Shown: positions 19,883-31,439, numbered from the stretch's first letter. The stretch is DNA of 64,000 nt from Sweltsa coloradensis (GCA_024449915.1 JAMZAV010000640.1:429431-493430); one strand, 5' to 3'. Program-made: numbers and translations. Notes: a model not told the origin generated them from the sequence alone.

Positions 19883-21471
19883 TAGGGCTGTGCGAATAGT
19901 GATTTTTCAGTTCGAATCGAATATCGAATATTCAAATGCAAAAAGTTCGAATATCGAATATCGAATAACGAATAATTTTTTCTTTCGAATAGTTTCGAAT
20001 AATGATTAAAATAACAGCATTTTTTCATTAAGTTGAGTTTTATTAATTAGTGTTTGATATTTACACGAGATCAACGTCAAGATTTGTATGTAGGCCTACC
20101 TTAGGCTTGCTATCTTTAAAAGAGAAAACATATCCACGTGTCTTTTCAAGTGACTTGACGAGGGGTGATGTTGCAGCAAAATAAAAAAGCACCTAAGATG
20201 AATATAGGGGCTTATATTTTGAGCCTAGGCCTAGGTCCTACTGAAAATCAAGACAAGTGTGACTTAATAACTATGTTTAGGCCTACATGCAGGATTCAAT
20301 TCTGCATTGGTATTGGATTGGATTCTGAGGTGAGCATTTACATGTCATGAATTGAACAAGGGATTCGATCCGTTTTCAATACCAAACTAATGCGATCTAG
20401 CGGTATCTTTGAGAACTGCTGTGCTGTGTGTATGCTGTGCACTCAATCCAATACTCAAAACTGTTTACATGCTTGTTTTCGATACGATATTTCAATCAAA
20501 TCCCAGCTTTTGGGGGATTGGATCCAACCGATCCGATCCTAGTTCTAAGTGGTTACATGGATGTTTTAGAGGTAGGATCGTATTCAATACCGTACTGAAT
20601 CCTCCATGTAAACATAGCTAATAACATGCCTAGGCCTAGACCCTTGCCTAGCCTAGACCTAAACCTAGGGCCTAGCCTTTAAGTTTAATTCCTTTGGCTT
20701 AGGCCTAGGTCTAGGCCTACCACAAATCAAGACAAGTCTGACTTGATAACATGCCCTAGGTACCTAGGCCTTAGACTGGTCCTAATCACAAAGATAAGTG
20801 ATAGGATAGGCCTAGCCTAAGCCTCACTAATTTCAGTGAAACCGAGGCCTAGCCTAGCTGCTAGTCTAGGCTAGGCCTAGGGCTTTCTAAACCTAAAGCC
20901 TAGGGCTAGGCCTAGGCCTAGAATCAATCAACAGAACATATTTTATACCGGGGATAGGCCTAGGCCCAAGGTAGTAGGCCTAGCCTATGTCAAAAGATCA
21001 ACAAGTCCCAAATGGGGTTTGAACTTGAAGGCAAATGCCTTGCAAGCGCGTCATCTTCCACAACTTAATACATCACAAGAACACCAAAATAATTAATTTA
21101 ATCATTAAAAAATCACAAAGACAACGAACACTCGTCAAAACAATCACAATGAGGCAGTTCAAACTTCAAAGACAGTTTATGAAGGTTTTGATGCCATTTT
21201 TGTTGCCATCACAAAATTTTTCTTTAGTCAACGCTAGCACGATCTATCGGCAAAAACGTAAACTTCTTGTACTTGTACCCAAAGTCGAGCTCTGGCGGCG
21301 AAAATTCAAACTCCTTGCACTTTTAGCGGGCTTTTTAACAGTTACCGCGAGACTCGCAATGAAGCCAAAATAGTTCGAATTTCGAATAGTTACTATTCGA
21401 ATTTCGAATCGAATATTGGAAAAAAATTATTCGCGAATATTATTCGAAAGTCGAATATTCGCACAGCCCTA
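19883..21471. mobile_element. Non-autonomous hAT element with perfect 8-bp target duplication
   Basis: GTTTTATC is duplicated at 19875-19882 and 21472-21479. Termini are TAGGGCTGTGCGAATA and its inverse. The subterminal regions are packed with TTCGAATATCGAATA-type repeats on both sides. The 1589-bp interior has no recognisable transposase. It has TAGGCC clusters and a segment (20300-20600) with repeated GGATTGGAT/ACATGGATG motifs that may be a nested element. Confidence 0.88.
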
Positions 21472-21936
21472 GTTTTATCATGTTAAAGGCGGATCCACAC
21501 ATAACGTGTAAACATAAGGTTTTAACGTGTAGTCGTAATGTTTGAACATAGGAAACACGTACTCCTGACATTCACACAAAAATGTAGGGCCTACTATGTT
21601 TAAAACATAGGCCCTACATAGTTTAAAACGCATAAGACACTGTTTTAACTTTTAATGCGTAAGAAAGTTCTATTTTCGACTTTACGACAAAACCTTATGA
21701 CTATGTGCGAAAAAGTTGAGTCAAACTTGCATCTATTTTGAAAGGCTTGACACTACGCCTCCGTAATAGATATATAAAGTTGGCAGGACTTGGAGCATTA
21801 TTTGCATAATTATGAACATGAACTATTAGAAAAAGAAGGCCTACTCTACTGGAAAACCAGAAAATGCATTATGGTCTAGTAAGCCACAAATGCAGACATA
21901 TAAGAAGAAAAAACAAATCTTTGCCTGTTGAAGGTA

Positions 21937-22525
21937 GGGCTGTGAACAGGTACCCGCCCGTTAATAATAACACCGAACACGGGTAATGAAAAGAGTTGTC
22001 AGGAACACGTTTTACTGTTTTTCGTCTCAAATTCCGCTCAATTACTGCCGCCGCCGGTCAGTCTTTCACTCGTCAGCGCGCAGGGGCGGCAGCAGATGAT
22101 TCATCATTAATAAGCGGCAAAGCGCTCAAAATTTTTTTTGTTGAGCTTGAGTGAGTGACGTCAGCAACACTGACGAGGGCCAAACATTACGCGGAGAACG
22201 GGGAATGAAGGTCCTCGCTGCGCGCGTACCACTATTCATTGTAATCTGATAAGTGACTGGCGGAGATATTTATGCATTTCAGCAATATAAGTTCCTTCTG
22301 AAAGTGCGTTTTCAACAGCTGGACATTCGAAACAAGCATTTCTAGCGCCAGAGACCGTCGAATGAGAACATGTACAAGTTAAAAATGACGTCCTGTCAAT
22401 ATAAAGTAAATAATTGACTAACTTCACAAAAAAAAATTCTCACTTACTTTGTAACCGTAAAAAAAATCTAAAAATTTCGTAATTTCGGGTAGCCAACCGT
22501 AAGATCGACGGGTACCCGGGGAGGC
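21937..22525 (-). mobile_element. Probable decayed hAT element
   Basis: The left boundary TAGGGCTGTGAACAGGTACC is hAT-like. A matching CGGGTACCCG block lies at 22508, but the outer right terminus is not recognisable. A minus-strand frame at 22427-22236 contains ECPAVENALSEGTYIAEM, faintly like the A-S-x-x-S-E core of the hAT C-terminal dimerisation domain. This is a weak call. Confidence 0.3.
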
Positions 22526-22778
22526 ACTTGAACTTATTAGTCTGACTGAAACTAAAAAGTCTGAGAAGGAGGCAAGAGGGGTTAATAGCGCTAACTTAAC
22601 GAGACATGAAGTATTAGTATTATTGGGTATTATAGTTTTAGGGCGCTTTAACAGCTAAGATTATTTGCGCCTCCAAGATAAAAACAATTTCTGTATGTGT
22701 GAGTTACCACCATGTATACTTCTTTCCAAGGGGAGGGACGTAAGGGGAGACGCGGGGGAACAAGGGGATGAAGCTTAC

Positions 22779-22962
22779 ATGCTGCTGCTGAGCATCCAGT
22801 GCTGCGGCGTTGTGCCTCATCGTGGCTTCGCCGACTCCGACCTCCGCACCGTTGGACGTGACGCTGACTATTTTTGGTTTGGCGTCGCTGTCTGATCGGC
22901 GCCTCTTGGTCGGCTGGCTCAGGCTCGGTGGGTCGGGCTCGGAGGTGTGTTGGTGCGCCGGC
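22779..22962 (-). CDS. BTB gene exon 3: linker with basic NLS-like stretch
   Basis: The acceptor tatgtttcctag ends at 22963 and the donor is CAGCAGCAT|gtaagc. The exon is 184 nt and restores phase 0. It encodes residues 144-204: a Pro/Ser-rich start, a basic run PTKRRRSDSD that resembles a nuclear localisation signal, and a C-terminal AQQQH end. The plus-strand open frame over the same bases is its shadow. GC content is clearly higher than in the flanking intron, as expected for a retained coding exon. No known domain is visible; it fits the linker between BTB and the variable C-termini in lola-type proteins. Confidence 0.82.
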
Positions 22963-24211
22963 CTAGGAAACATACAAGGCAAGCAATAAATCATCTAGGA
23001 CCGAATAGCATAACGAGGGATGTAACACAAGACAGTGTACGCTCCAATAGAAGAACGCTAATAGAGAACCTAAGTTTTGAAGGCAGGAAGGAAATTAGTT
23101 CTCTCTGGTCTCAGCGCCCATAAGAATTAGCATGGTACGAAAATGTAATTCGCCGTATCTTTTGACTAGCGCAAAAGAAATCTAAACCAATACCATCGCA
23201 AGATGCATGATTTTGTGATGAAGATGATGGCATTCTACTTTGCTCGATGACGCTTCCTAAATTCAAACTATTATGAGTTAAATTGACCCATGTTTGCGCG
23301 CTGTCGCAAATATACTCGGTCTGAGCGGCAACCTAAGCGAGACGCAGCCACGTTGTGTGCAGCTGTGGCATCCTCGCATACCACGCGCCTGTCCATGGTT
23401 GCTAAATGTACTTCGCATTCAAGATTTTGTTGGCACATTAAAGGATATTTTATTAGTAATGTATAATCTAGTACAACCCAGTGACCTCACAGTAGCCACA
23501 AAGCAAGTCGGATACCAAATGTTATGCTGATGCTACGGACAAAATGTTTTTACGTGCTTTTTCATGAGCAGTTTGGAAGGTTTGGCAACAGTGTAAATGT
23601 AGAGTTCACTTCAACTCAAAACAAATGTAATTAATATTTGTGATAGAGCAGAGTTATGTATATCCACGCAAAGAGGAAAGATTATATTTTCTTACAGTAT
23701 GAATATAATTCCGGTCCGTGGTCTGGTTCTCGCGCTATCGCTTACGAAACATTTAGCACGGGTTAATTGCCTATACCACGCTGACCGGAGAGAACCGGAC
23801 AACGCCCACTTAGGTTCCCTATAACTATATTGTCCATATCAGGCGCAGTTGGCACTTCCAGCACACAAAAACAGGTTTCTAGCATAATTTAGTGCCAGCT
23901 CGGTTTGGTATAAACTAGGGGTGACGACACGATTAATAGTTACCCAGTTAATTTTTGCAACCAACTACACGGGCGATAAACGATTATTTAAACTGCGATC
24001 TTAGGTGGCTATTGTAGTCATTTATTATTTGCTGCGCTCTGTCTCCCACCCCGCCATCCAGGCCACGAGTCGCCGCTACGTTGCACAAGAGTGGAGGGGG
24101 GTACGACAGGGCGGCAGCTGTTTCTTAGCTGGCAACCACGTGACGTCAGTCGCAACTCGTCTGCCTGAAGTGGAGGAGAGCAAGCACAGAGCCTGTGCGC
24201 AGCAGAGCGCG

Positions 24212-24246
<35 letters not shown>

Positions 24247-24348
24247 CTCTCACTCCACTGGAATGTTTTTATCTCTGTCATGCCAATCAGCCCTATTTAC
24301 AAGATATTAATGAATATTTAATTGTCACATAGATTTCATTACCGGTAT

Positions 24349-24912
24349 TAGTGATGGACAAATGGGTATACTTTCCTAAACGTGCACACTCTTGGCTGTC
24401 AGCGCGTGTACACGTACGCATTGTTATGTTTGCCACTTGCTAAAAAAAAAAAATTGATTTACAGTACGCGATCTATTTTATTGGTGTAGCGCCTATTCAC
24501 GCGTCAGCTGGTAGCGATCGAGTCTGGTAAGTACGTCTCTGCGCAGGTCCCGAGTTCCGTGTGATGATGCAAGATGCAACGCGTCAGTCCGACCCATAGA
24601 TATTGAACCCCTATTACAATAGGGGTTCAATATCTATGGTCCGACCTACACGGAGAGCTGTAGAGATAGCACTTTGTCTCACTATACGCCTTATGCGCAG
24701 TGCGCCTGCGCCGCGTCAGTCTGGAAGACAGAGCTGTCAAGACAGGCTCGCTCCTCTCTCGTGAGGCAAGGCCGGCCCGCCCGGCCGGCGGCTGGCCGCA
24801 CACAGCATAGGGACACGCACACACGTTTATTATTTTCGTAGAAACAGTAAACGTATAATCGCATTAAAACGTGTAGGCTACACGTTTACACGTGTACACT
24901 ATCCCATCCCTA
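24349..24912. mobile_element. Nested non-autonomous hAT element with perfect target duplication
   Basis: ACCGGTAT flanks both sides (24341-24348 and 24913-24920). Ends are TAGTGATGG and, inverted, TAGGGATGG. Subterminal GTGTACACGT and ACGTTTACACGTG motifs occur near both ends. 564 bp, no open frame of note. It inserted into the older element at 23916-25588. Confidence 0.85.
24593..24639. repeat. Near-perfect 47-bp palindrome
   Basis: CCATAGATATTGAACCCCTA followed by its exact inverse, with only a 2-base spacer. It would form a long hairpin and lies inside the hAT element at 24349-24912. Confidence 0.85.
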
Positions 24913-25874
24913 ACCGGTATTGTGTTTGTATTTCACGTCTTCATGAAAGTTGTCTGGTAACACTTGTACTCGTTCATTCTGGAGCAAATAATTCGCAAAT
25001 GAAAAATTGTTTGTTTAGGTCTACATTACTTAATTTTATAACAAAGTGCACAAACTATCATCCGTCCGGTGAGTTTCCGTGTACTCACCGAAAGATAACA
25101 TATCTTTCTATCTAGTTTCTTTGTCTACGCGCTAAGCCTAGGCCTAGAATTTATTGCGAGAGCCCCCAGCTGTTCAGACGATGTCGGCCGATGCTCGCGC
25201 ATGCGCCGGTAATGCCTGCGGTGGGCAGAGCAGAGCGTGACCGAGATTCTACTGCGGTGCTACCAGTAGTTGGCCCCCTAAAGCGCTCACACTCTTAACC
25301 TTTTCTAGAGTATGCCGTAATATTACGTCCGCGCACTTTGCAATTTTTTTTTTTTTTACTTTTATTTTACTTGAATATCGAACTTACCATCAATGAAGTC
25401 ATCTTCAGAACTTAAATGTGCATTCCTAGTTTTATAGGCCAAGTTAAATAATCTGCAAAAAAATGTTTAAAAAAAACCACTCCTGAAAAGGTTAATTCAT
25501 GATTTTAAGTGTTTTTTTTTTACATTAATTGAATAAAACCCGTTTTTTTACAATCGGTTAACTAAACCCTCAATCGTCGTCATCCCTAGTCTAAGCTGTA
25601 GGTCTAGAGATGCATGGAAACTAGGCACTTTCTTTTAGGAGGGAGATGTAGGCCTAGCCTTTATATTAGCCTACACCAAGTCTGTCAACACACACTGGAA
25701 AATGTAGGCATACTAGGTCCTACCTGAATACAAAATAATAACCTAACCTAAATTATAACATCATATAGATTTTCAAGATTGATAATGGTAAATTTATTAT
25801 TTTTAATTCAACAAATCAAGATACATGTCAAATCAAAATATAGAAAAAAATCAGAAAGGGCAAAGCCCCATAGC

Positions 25875-27235
25875 TAGGGACCCTTGATTTTCGCGAGCAC
25901 TTTATTCGCGAATTTTCGCAATTTTGTTGATAAATGAAATTTGACAACAGATGTCGACCTTTGGTGACCTTGGCATTCAAATGGCGTCCGCGAGTTTTCG
26001 CGATTTTCGGCGTTTTTTAGGTTTTATGCGATTTTATTCATTTTATTACAAATTCACGAATTTTTCCGCGATTTCACAACTTTTTGCGATGTTTTTTCCG
26101 ATTTTTAGTGTTCAAATCACAAAAAGTGCAGAATTATTTGAAAATCCCGCTAGATTTCGAGTTTCGATCATATTCAAGATGGCTGACTGTGAAATCGATT
26201 ATTTCGCCAAAAGTTCGACTAATCGATTTTTTGGTCGATAGTCGACCATACCAGCAGATTGTGATGCTTTGTGGCCTAAGTTGCAGCTGTCTTGTATTCT
26301 GTGATCGCAAACTGCCGATAAAATGACGAAAATAATCCCGCGCGAGTGTAAATAAAGATAAAGACATGTTATTTGTTTGATTTCAATAGACCTACACCTT
26401 GTTTCTTGCATCAGATGTGTTTCCAGGACAACAAAAGAGTTGACAGGCTGTCTGGGCCTACCTAACCTCAAATTTGCGATGTCTGAGGCACTGAGTTAAA
26501 GCTGTTTAATGTTATGTCTACCATAAGAAAATCGTTGATTTGTCAAAATTTTGAGAATAAGTGCCCTAAACATAGCCCTAAGCAATTCAAATGACACTGG
26601 ACCCTAGGCCTAGGTAGGCCTAGGCCCTAGTATGGAGCAGGTTTAGGGCCTAGGCCTAGGCCAACTTCAGTAAACAACACAGCATTGGACCTTTTGGATA
26701 CTACGGTTGTATCTAGGCCTAGTCGAGTTATGTCTGCAAAAAATGCACAGAAGAAATTTAACACCAAGATAATTTAAAGAACCTGGCCTTGACCCCAACC
26801 TACACATCTCAAGCCCCTAGCCTAGGCCTAGGCCTATGTACACTTCATTTTTGTATGACATTCATTGGTATGTAGTAGCTAATTCATTTCCTAGGCCTAT
26901 ACCTACCACGATATCAGGCTCTAGTCTCGATTTTTTAAATGGGAACAGTAGCCTAGGCCAAGTAAAGCAGTTCTTTTAGGCCTAGGCCCTTAGCTATTTT
27001 GGCATAGGCCTAGGTCTAGATTAGTGTCTTCCATTACATTCTTGTTATATATAAATGATAACATTACAATATGCATGAATGACACACAGTCACATGCAAA
27101 TTAACTAATTTATTCACCGCTTTTATTTACCGCTTTTTGTCGAGTTTTGATTTTAACACCGACTTTTTGCACCGCTTTTTAATATTTTTTGTACCGCTTT
27201 GTGGCGGTTTATTTTACCATAAATTAGGGTCCCTA
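25875..27235. mobile_element. Non-autonomous hAT element with perfect 8-bp target duplication
   Basis: CCCATAGC is present at 25867-25874 and 27236-27243. The termini are TAGGGACCC and GGGTCCCTA. The left subterminal part is rich in TTCGCGA/TTTTCGCGATT, the right in TTTACCGCTTTTT. The interior has TAGGCC clusters (26580-27010) and no transposase domain. Confidence 0.85.
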
Positions 27236-27452
27236 CCCATAGCAAGTTATGCCTGATTCCCTTCATTACATCTAGGCCTAAATAATTTTTTTTATAAATT
27301 AGTCAATAATAAAAAAAACAAAATATTGTGACAAATTGTGTCCTACTTTGTGTATTGGCGGGATACGTCCCAAAAAGAGAATATCCTGACGTAACGTTCC
27401 CGCCGAAAGGACGTACGGCAACCCGTCTCGGAACACACAGCTAGAGACTCAC

Positions 27453-27658
27453 CTTGGTGAAGGGGGTGTGTGCTGTGAGCCGGACCGGCCTCTCGTGTTG
27501 ACCGCGGCTGTGGCGGCCATGTTGTCCGAGCCGCACAGACCTCGGATCTGCAACGCCTCCGCGGCTATCAGCAGAGAGTTTAGCTCGTCCTGCGAGACGT
27601 TCACCTCGCCGCGGTACATGAAGTCCACGAGAGCCTGCACCTCGAAGTGTTTCATGTC
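27453..27658 (-). CDS. BTB gene exon 2: second half of BTB domain
   Basis: The acceptor gttgtgttgcag precedes GAC ATG AAA. The donor is CCAAG|gtgagt in phase 2. It encodes residues 75-142 plus two bases of codon 143. The segment DMKHFEVQALVDFMYRGEV followed by NVSQDEL and AAEALQIRGL is the C-terminal half of an arthropod BTB domain. It continues directly from exon 1, so the BTB domain is split by a 3.5-kb intron. That intron holds a LINE 3' fragment and a tRNA-like sequence. After BTB the sequence becomes Gly/Ser/Ala-rich linker. Confidence 0.92.
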
Positions 27659-28561
27659 CTGCAACACAACACAAGGTTAGCCAACTGGTGGGAGTTTTAA
27701 ACTTATTACCGTAGCCTATATTTTTATTTGGTACTTGTTCATTAACGGGACCCCCCCCTCAATTTTTTGTTAATTGATCCCCCATCGTCGTTTTTTTGCT
27801 TATTTCTGTTTACGATAAATAATTACAACTTGTGAGGAGTTGAATATGACCCAAACAGTGAACTTGACTCACACGTTCAACGTGACTCAGGCGAGTACAG
27901 TCCATTGGAACGCGTAGGCCTACATGAGAGCAGTCGTCGCCATGCAGCTGACATTGACGTTCACAGACACCAAATGAACCTTCAAAACCTTTAACGTCGC
28001 TATTTAAAACGAACGTACTTTTCCATTGAAAGTCCTTTATGTTAAAATCGCGACGTTAAAGGTTTTGTAGTGTGAAGTATGTTGGCGTAGGCCGTGTTAC
28101 TCCTGGCACAAAGTATGTAGCCGAAAAGGATGTTTTCGAGGCTTGGTTCAAAATAATTGTGTTTTCCTGGCCTCCCGAAACTCAGATGGAGTAGATGTAG
28201 TAGTTATGATTGTCAAATGAAATGTTTTTACTGAATTTTTTTTTTATTTTTTTGGGGGGGGGGGGGGCGTTAATGAACAAGTACCTTTTATTTTTAAATT
28301 TTAATAAATTACCACACCAGCTCGATAGCCAATTCTAATAAGTAATAATTTAATTTATTTTAAAGTAGGCCTAGGCTTAAACCTAAAACATTATTGACTC
28401 TATAAACCTACTACACTATTAGAGGAGTTCCTTCCAAGATAAGGAACTTAGCCTAAATTGGACAATAAGTGAGTGGTGGTGGCTATTAAAGTACGGAGTG
28501 GATAGTCGTACGGTCATCGACGATATCACCTAGCTCCTTATTAAACAGCCAAGCCCAGTTA

Positions 28562-29615
28562 ATGGCACATTACTGTAATGACAATCAGCTCACTCTCTCC
28601 CTCTCCAAAACTACTTACTTATCTTTCCACACTCCCCAAAATGTACCCCTTTCGAGCCCCCGCATACTACTGCAGAACAAACATATCACTCGTTCTAAAC
28701 TCTATCGCTCTCCTATCTCTATCTACTCTATCTGAAACCCTAGACTGGGCATCCCATATAGACAAAGTGTCCTCCAAAATTCTTAGCGGCTGTTACATGC
28801 TCAGACAATTGTCATATATAATTACACCAGAAATTCTTAAAATAGTCTACTTTGCCCACATCCACTCCCACCTAGCGTATGGCATCCTCTTTTGGGGCGC
28901 TTCCCCACACGCCAAAAGAATTTTTACACTCCAAAAGAAAGCAATACGAATATTGACGCGAGTCTCCCGACGGCACACGTGTCGCCACCTCTTCAAAAAA
29001 GTAGGAGCTCAAACGCTCACTGGGCTGCTAATACAGACAGCCTCAACCTTTGTTCGCCAAAACCCCTCCCTATTTATACAAAACTCCCAGATACATAGCC
29101 ACCTAACTAGATCCTCCAAACTTATTCATCTTCCCTCTCACAATCTATCCCTATTTTCTAAAGGCCCTCACTATTTGTCATCCATCCTCTATAACAAACT
29201 CCCAGATAAAGTGCTGTCCTCCTCATCCGATACCTTATTCAAGCTTAATCTGAAAACTTTCCTTGTTGAAAACAGTTTTTATACATTGCAGGAATATCTC
29301 ACCCATACACCCAGTCAAACCTAGATTTTCTCCCCTGGTTCTTATAAATTTGTAAACTTTTGTATGCCTAATAATATCTATCTATTCAAATATTCGACCA
29401 TTGTATTAGGCTACATCTATTTTAGTATCACTTGACAATGTATATAATTATCTGTACTATTTACTTAGATCTAATAATATCTATTTATGTAAATATTTTA
29501 TTATTCTATTATTGTATCAGCTTACATCTAGCTTAGTATTAATTACATGACAATGCCTATATCTGTACCATGTACCCATCAACAGGCGAATAAAACTAAA
29601 CTAAACTAAACTAGG
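28562..29615 (+). mobile_element. Non-LTR retrotransposon 3' fragment
   Basis: The fragment runs from within the reverse transcriptase (NDNQLTLSLSKTTYLSF in one frame) through a frameshift near 28735. It continues into a long frame with LDWASHIDKVSSKI, SHLAYGILFWG, LQKKAIRILTRV and CRHLFKKVG, the usual C-terminal block of jockey/CR1-like LINEs. It ends at an AAACT-repeat tail (AAACTAAACTAAACTAAACT). Inserted antisense to the BTB gene in intron 1. It is 5' truncated, as is common for LINEs. Confidence 0.85.
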
Positions 29616-29635
29616 CCAATAGATTCAAACATCAC

Positions 29636-29710
29636 AGTGCAGAGTGGCAGCGCGTCCGAATTCTATGCGAAAGGTCGGCGGTTCAAATCTTCGTTGGGTG
29701 TTTTTTTTTT
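29636..29710 (+). repeat. tRNA-like sequence followed by a T run
   Basis: AGAGTGGCAGCGCGTC resembles a tRNA A-box arm, and GGTCGGCGGTTCAAATC matches a B-box. It is followed about 12 bases later by ten Ts, a typical RNA polymerase III terminator. The cloverleaf stems pair poorly, so this is more likely a tRNA-derived repeat than a working gene. Confidence 0.45.
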
Positions 29711-29889
29711 GTTACCATTCTATTTAGGCCTGAGGTCCATGTTTTTCTGCAAATGATTTCACTACATTCGGCCCCGTCGTGAACGTAGGCCCTAATTCTA
29801 AGTCAGAGATTATAAAACATAAAAAGTGCTAGGCCTATTTGAAGGGAAAGCCTTATCTCTACACCTTGACGTGTAGGCAGCCAAAAAAA

Positions 29890-30065
29890 AGGACTTTTGT
29901 TTAAAATAGCAACATTAATAAAGGTCTTGAAGGTTTTTTGTTACTAAAACAGCAAAAAAGGACGACGACGACAACCAAAAAAGAACTTTCGTTTAAAATA
30001 GCAACGTTAGGGCCTAAAGGTCTTGAAGGTTTTTTCGTTACTAAAACAGCAAAAAAGGACGACAC
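29890..30065. repeat. Tandem duplication of about 105 bp
   Basis: Two successive copies share GTTTAAAATAGCAAC, AAAGGTCTTGAAGGTTTTTT and GTTACTAAAACAGCAAAAAA. The second copy is followed by the palindromic GGCGCGCC. Confidence 0.75.
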
Positions 30066-31115
30066 TTTTATTACGGCGCGCCTCTATCCAATCAAATCAT
30101 TGGCCGTACGACTATCCACAGCCATTAATAGGCCTACTACCCAGGCTAGATTTTAGGTCTATGTCTAACTCACATTTTTTATTACGTTGCACACTTTTAC
30201 TAGGCCTAGGCATGTGAAAATATTGTTTTGTTTAAAAATATTTTTATTTTTATGATAGGCCTATTGTTTGTGTTTTAGGCAACACAATCTTCACTGATTG
30301 GTTTTGGTTAACTTTTACTCAAGTAGTAGGCTTACTAGGCCTATTTTATAACCTGTAGCTGTAGGCCTACTTGTAGGGTAGGCCTATATTGTATTAGGCC
30401 TAGCCTTATGTGTAGAAATCAAAATTGAAAATCAAAATAAAAAATCTTATCTTTAGAGTTTAGCTCAATTTAAAACAAGTCTTCTTCTTGGGAGTGTTAC
30501 TGTACATTCATATATGGGAAAAACAGGATAGGCCTAGTTCTTTGAGGGTTAGGGGGGACTTAGGCCCCTTTTAAGTCCGGGCATACACTAATTGGATATT
30601 TAACACAGCTCTAATGTGAATTTATGCATTTTTCATTGTTGTGCCTTTCTCAATAGTAGGCCTACCGTACCGTAGGGCTAATAAAATGACCAATAAAACA
30701 ATACAATAAAGCTGTTTTAAAAGGCTATAAATCCCCCATGCACGTAGGTATTAGGCCTAGGCCTACTTTTTAACAGCTGCTCTCTAAAGGAATCCGAATA
30801 GGCCTATGATATGATCAGATCTGTAGAGGTTACGCCAAAGGCCTTAATTTCGAAAGAGTAAGGGCCTCCCTATTGGATTTCACTCTTGAACATAAAATCA
30901 GCCTAGGCCTAGGCTAAGCATCTGCCATACCAGATACATTTTAAAGTGATAAGACTGGGCCTAAGGTAGGCCTACTATATCTAAAATAGGCTCTAGGCTT
31001 CCTACCTCCAAACAAGTTTATTTGTGGCCACATTATAACAGGACACTGGGCCCTATGTTCCACAAACCACAACATTGTGTTTTTGTTGTCAATCACTCTA
31101 TCCGGACGGACCTAC

Positions 31116-31363
31116 CTTCATGAAGATGATTGGGTGCGGACACGGATTGGAGACGAGCAGCCGCTCGAAGTACGTACTGCAAGCGCTCAGTACGACCTTG
31201 TGGCACTTAATCATCTGGCCCTCGCAGGCGAGCGTGACGTCGACAAAGTGCTCGGACGTCAGCAGTCGGGGGAAGACGCTTTGTAAGTTGTTGCTGTAGC
31301 TGTTCCACTTGACGCAGAACTGTTGAGACGCAGCCATGATGCCGCGTTAGGAACAACGGAGAT
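31116..31363 (-). CDS. BTB gene exon 1: start codon and first half of BTB domain
   Basis: The ATG is at 31337, with 26 nt of 5' UTR before it. A strong acceptor (ctctctgccctcag) ends at 31364, so an untranslated exon lies further upstream and was not located. Residues 1-74 carry the arthropod BTB signature: FCVKWNSY near the start, then FVDVTLACEG, CHKVVLSACS and the P-H-P-I-I block. The donor is AAG|gtaggt in phase 0. The BTB fold mediates homo- or hetero-dimerisation. This N-terminal version, starting within a few residues of the methionine, is typical of insect and crustacean BTB-zinc-finger and BTB-psq proteins. The reverse-strand open frames here are shadows. Confidence 0.92.
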
Positions 31364-31439
31364 CTGAGGGCAGAGAGAACAGGAATTAGGGCTAAGAAAC
31401 TTTGGCAACAGCTAACTGGGATGTGTTCATAATTTAACT

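Larger units (their letters stand above)
23916..25588. mobile_element. hAT-like element relic with a nested hAT element
   Basis: The left end TAGGGGTGACGACACGATTA and the inverted right end TAGGGATGACGACGATTGAG are flanked by GTATAAAC and GTCTAAGC (6 of 8 alike). The element contains a (CT)n run (24213-24242) and the complete younger element at 24349-24912. No transposase domain is left. Confidence 0.7.
3231..31363 (-). other. BTB-domain gene locus (lola/mod(mdg4)-like architecture), extends off left edge
   Basis: This is a minus-strand gene assembled from splice junctions. Six exons (31363-31116, 27658-27453, 22962-22779, 11205-11110, 10409-10275, 7791-7195) keep one open frame. Their junction phases are 0, 2, 0, 0 and 0, and the coding lengths sum to 480 codons including the TAA stop. 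A seventh exon (3342-3231) also accepts in phase 0 and donates in phase 1, so it could replace the terminal exon at 7791-7195 and lead to exons beyond position 1. BTB proteins of this group are nuclear transcription or chromatin regulators that dimerise through BTB; that role is inferred from the family. Introns reach 11.6 kb and are packed with transposons. Exact orthology (lola, mod(mdg4), ttk, bab and relatives) cannot be settled here. Confidence 0.85.
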
